A stretch of 64,000 bases of DNA from CAVSNH01 sp963729275 (GTDB lineage Bacteria > Actinomycetota > Acidimicrobiia > Acidimicrobiales > RAAP-2). A program made the position numbers and the translations under genes. The notes under the pieces are model-generated. The model was not told the origin of the DNA. It was given only the letters and a program-made list of their open reading frames with translations, and made no database searches. The stretch lies in NCBI GenBank assembly GCA_963729275.1, contig CAVSNH010000004.1, forward strand, positions 372,001 to 436,000, in the 5' to 3' direction. Below are positions 62,370 to 64,000 of this stretch, piece by piece (the stretch's first letter is position 1; each line of letters begins with the position of its first letter).

Positions 62370-64000
62370 CCGATCCCGCGGTTGCCCCTTCGTCCCCGGG
62401 AGCCACCAGCCGCGCCGGTGACCCTGGCCCGAACGACGAAGATGGCGGCCGTCGCCCCTGGTCGCGGGCATCGAGCTCGGCGCTCGCCGCCGCTCTCTAC
62501 GTGGCCCTCGGGTTCGCCCTCTGGTGGCATGCCTGGAGCTCCCCGTCGGGGGTCATGACCTGTGACTGCACCGACGCCGGACGGGTGGTCTGGTACCTGG
62601 CCTGGGTGCCGTTCGCCCTCGGACACGGTCATTCCCCGCTGTTCTCGACCTTCCAGTTCTTCCCGCATGGCTTCAACTTGTTGGACGACACGAGCGTGCC
62701 GGCCGTGGGACTTCTCTTCTCGCCGGTCACCGTCCTCTTCGGGCCGGTCGTCTCCATCAACCTCGTCTCGACCCTGGTCCCGCCGGTCACGGCCTTCTCC
62801 ATGTACTGGTTTCTCCGGCGCTTCGTGCGGTGGGCGCCGGCGGCTTTCATCGGCGGCCTCGCCTACGGATTCTCGGCATGGGTCGTCGTGCAGTTGGCCT
62901 TTGGCTGGATCAACTTGGCCTGCGTCGCTCTGTTGCCTCTGATGGCCGGCTGTCTCGACGAGCTGCTGATCCGCCAGCGACGACGGCCGGCGGTGACGGG
63001 ATCGGCACTGGCGCTGCTGTTCGTCGTCGAGTTCTTCGTGAGCATCGAGATCGCCCTCCTCGTCGCCATCTCCGCCCTGGTGGCCACGGTCCTGATCGTG
63101 ACCGTGGCCTGGTTCGACGACCATGCCGAGGTCCGGCGACGGCTCCGACATGCGGTGGTTGGCCTCGGGCTGTCGGTGGTCGTCGCCGCCGCACTTCTGG
63201 CCTACCCCGTCTGGTTCTTCGCGGCCGGGCCCGCCCACCTGTCGGGATCGGTGTGGAGCAGCAACGTCCCCGGACTGGTCGGGAACAACGTGGGAAACCT
63301 CTGGGACTCGATCGGCCACTACGGCCCGATCAGCACGAAGTTCTTGGTGGCCACTGGGCGCCTTGTCGGCGGCTTCGCCGGCGTGGCCGGGCCGTCACCG
63401 TCCTACCTCGGATGGGGATTCCTGGCCGTCCTGGCCGCCGGCGTGATCGTCTGGCGGCGGGACCGTCGCCTCTGGCTGTTCGGCGCGCTCGGCGCCGTGA
63501 TCTTCGCCCTCAGCCTGTCGGCCGGTCCCCACCACTGGGGACCATGGTCGGTCCTCTACCACCTTCCCGTCCTCCTCAACGTCGTGCAGTACCGATTCGC
63601 CAGCATCTTCGTGCTCTGTGCGACGGCGATGCTCGCCATCATCGTCGACCGCTGCCACTCCTCCGTCGCCGATTGGCTCGCCCGTCGGTCGAGCCTCCGG
63701 CGTCAGGCGCCGACCACCGGGGGCCACCCGGCCGACGGTCGTCGGGTGGCGGCCGTTGTGGCCGCGCTCGTCGTGGCCGCAGTGGCGCTCGTACCCGAGA
63801 TCGCCGTGCTCTCCCCCAACCTCCCGACGACCATGCGCCCGGTGACCGTGCCTCGCTGGTTCACGACGGCAGGCACGCAGCTTCCGGCGACCGCGGTGCT
63901 CGCCACCTATCCCTTCCCGACCGCCGACTCGCAAGCGTCGATCCCCTGGCAGGCCATCTCGGGCCTGCCGTATCGGATGGCCGGAGGTGGGGGTCCGGGC
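62366..64000 (+). CDS. CxCxD-family GT-C-like polytopic membrane protein, copy 5 (partial, runs off window)
   Basis: Open from the ATG at 62366 (ATGA overlap with copy 4) to the window end without a stop, 545 residues visible. The motif is C66-D-C68-T-D70 after TM1, a variant of CGCGD. FPHGFNLLDD, GLAYGFSAW, CLDELLIRQ, FFVSIEIAL, AYPVWFFAAGPAHLSGSVW and PWQAISGLPYRMAGGGGPG follow, the last ending exactly at the window edge. The family's C-terminal 80-100 residues therefore lie beyond. It is the second member of a tandem pair. Confidence 0.85.
   Translation, partial: MTDPAVAPSSPGATSRAGDPGPNDEDGGRRPWSRASSSALAAALYVALGFALWWHAWSSPSGVMTCDCTDAGRVVWYLAWVPFALGHGHSPLFSTFQFFPHGFNLLDDTSVPAVGLLFSPVTVLFGPVVSINLVSTLVPPVTAFSMYWFLRRFVRWAPAAFIGGLAYGFSAWVVVQLAFGWINLACVALLPLMAGCLDELLIRQRRRPAVTGSALALLFVVEFFVSIEIALLVAISALVATVLIVTVAWFDDHAEVRRRLRHAVVGLGLSVVVAAALLAYPVWFFAAGPAHLSGSVWSSNVPGLVGNNVGNLWDSIGHYGPISTKFLVATGRLVGGFAGVAGPSPSYLGWGFLAVLAAGVIVWRRDRRLWLFGALGAVIFALSLSAGPHHWGPWSVLYHLPVLLNVVQYRFASIFVLCATAMLAIIVDRCHSSVADWLARRSSLRRQAPTTGGHPADGRRVAAVVAALVVAAVALVPEIAVLSPNLPTTMRPVTVPRWFTTAGTQLPATAVLATYPFPTADSQASIPWQAISGLPYRMAGGGGPG

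Overview
The window is GC-rich, densely coded chromosomal DNA of an actinobacterium. Three things point there: the gene order metG-tatD-ksgA-ispE, the tiny actinobacterial ribosomal proteins bS22-like and bL37-like, and frequent TAnnnT -10 boxes only 6-10 nt before start codons (leaderless transcription). An MprA/MprB-like two-component pair and an AftB-like arabinofuranosyltransferase fit as well. A member of class Acidimicrobiia is my best guess, but the sequence alone does not prove it. No prophage, CRISPR array or rRNA operon is visible.

Layout. 1-5.85 kb: the 3' part of a giant surface protein with about 17 fibronectin-III repeats; its reading frame breaks repeatedly over the last 1.7 kb. 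5.9-19.3 kb: housekeeping genes (typA, tRNA-Gln, a two-component system, bS22, ispE, ksgA, tatD, metG, a TMEM175-like channel, msrA, rsmI, a DUF192 gene, bL37, a glycerophosphodiester phosphodiesterase). 19.4-37.4 kb: mixed metabolism (a PfkB kinase, an M1 aminopeptidase, a glycosyltransferase-methyltransferase fusion, two acetyltransferases, an epimerase, a GT4/methyltransferase/alpha-barrel operon, an Nramp-like plus MgtE-N/CBS pair, an acyl-CoA dehydrogenase). 37.7-39.2 kb: two tandem paralogous secreted four-cysteine proteins, each followed by a strong hairpin.

39.5-64 kb is the most unusual part. It is an island of membrane-bound sugar and acyl transferases: a GT39-type protein, a possible Gpi18/PigV-like protein, four OafA-type acyltransferases (three with C-terminal SGNH domains), an AftB-like enzyme, another polytopic protein, and four of the window's five copies of a large, apparently uncharacterised GT-C-like family (the fifth is at 19.4 kb). 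That family carries a CxCxD motif after the first membrane segment and a C-terminal WQA...GGGGP signature. Pseudogene fragments of a GT39 gene, an SGNH-acyltransferase and an IS3 transposase lie inside, next to a lower-GC stretch (41.4-43.5 kb). I read this as a duplicating, recombining locus that elaborates and acylates a cell-envelope glycan. That reading is inference; no substrate can be read from the sequence.

Sequence quality. Single-base discrepancies cluster at 4.2-5.9 kb, including at the typA start, and one sits in a C7 run at 19.98 kb. These may be assembly errors rather than biology and affect how the broken genes should be read.
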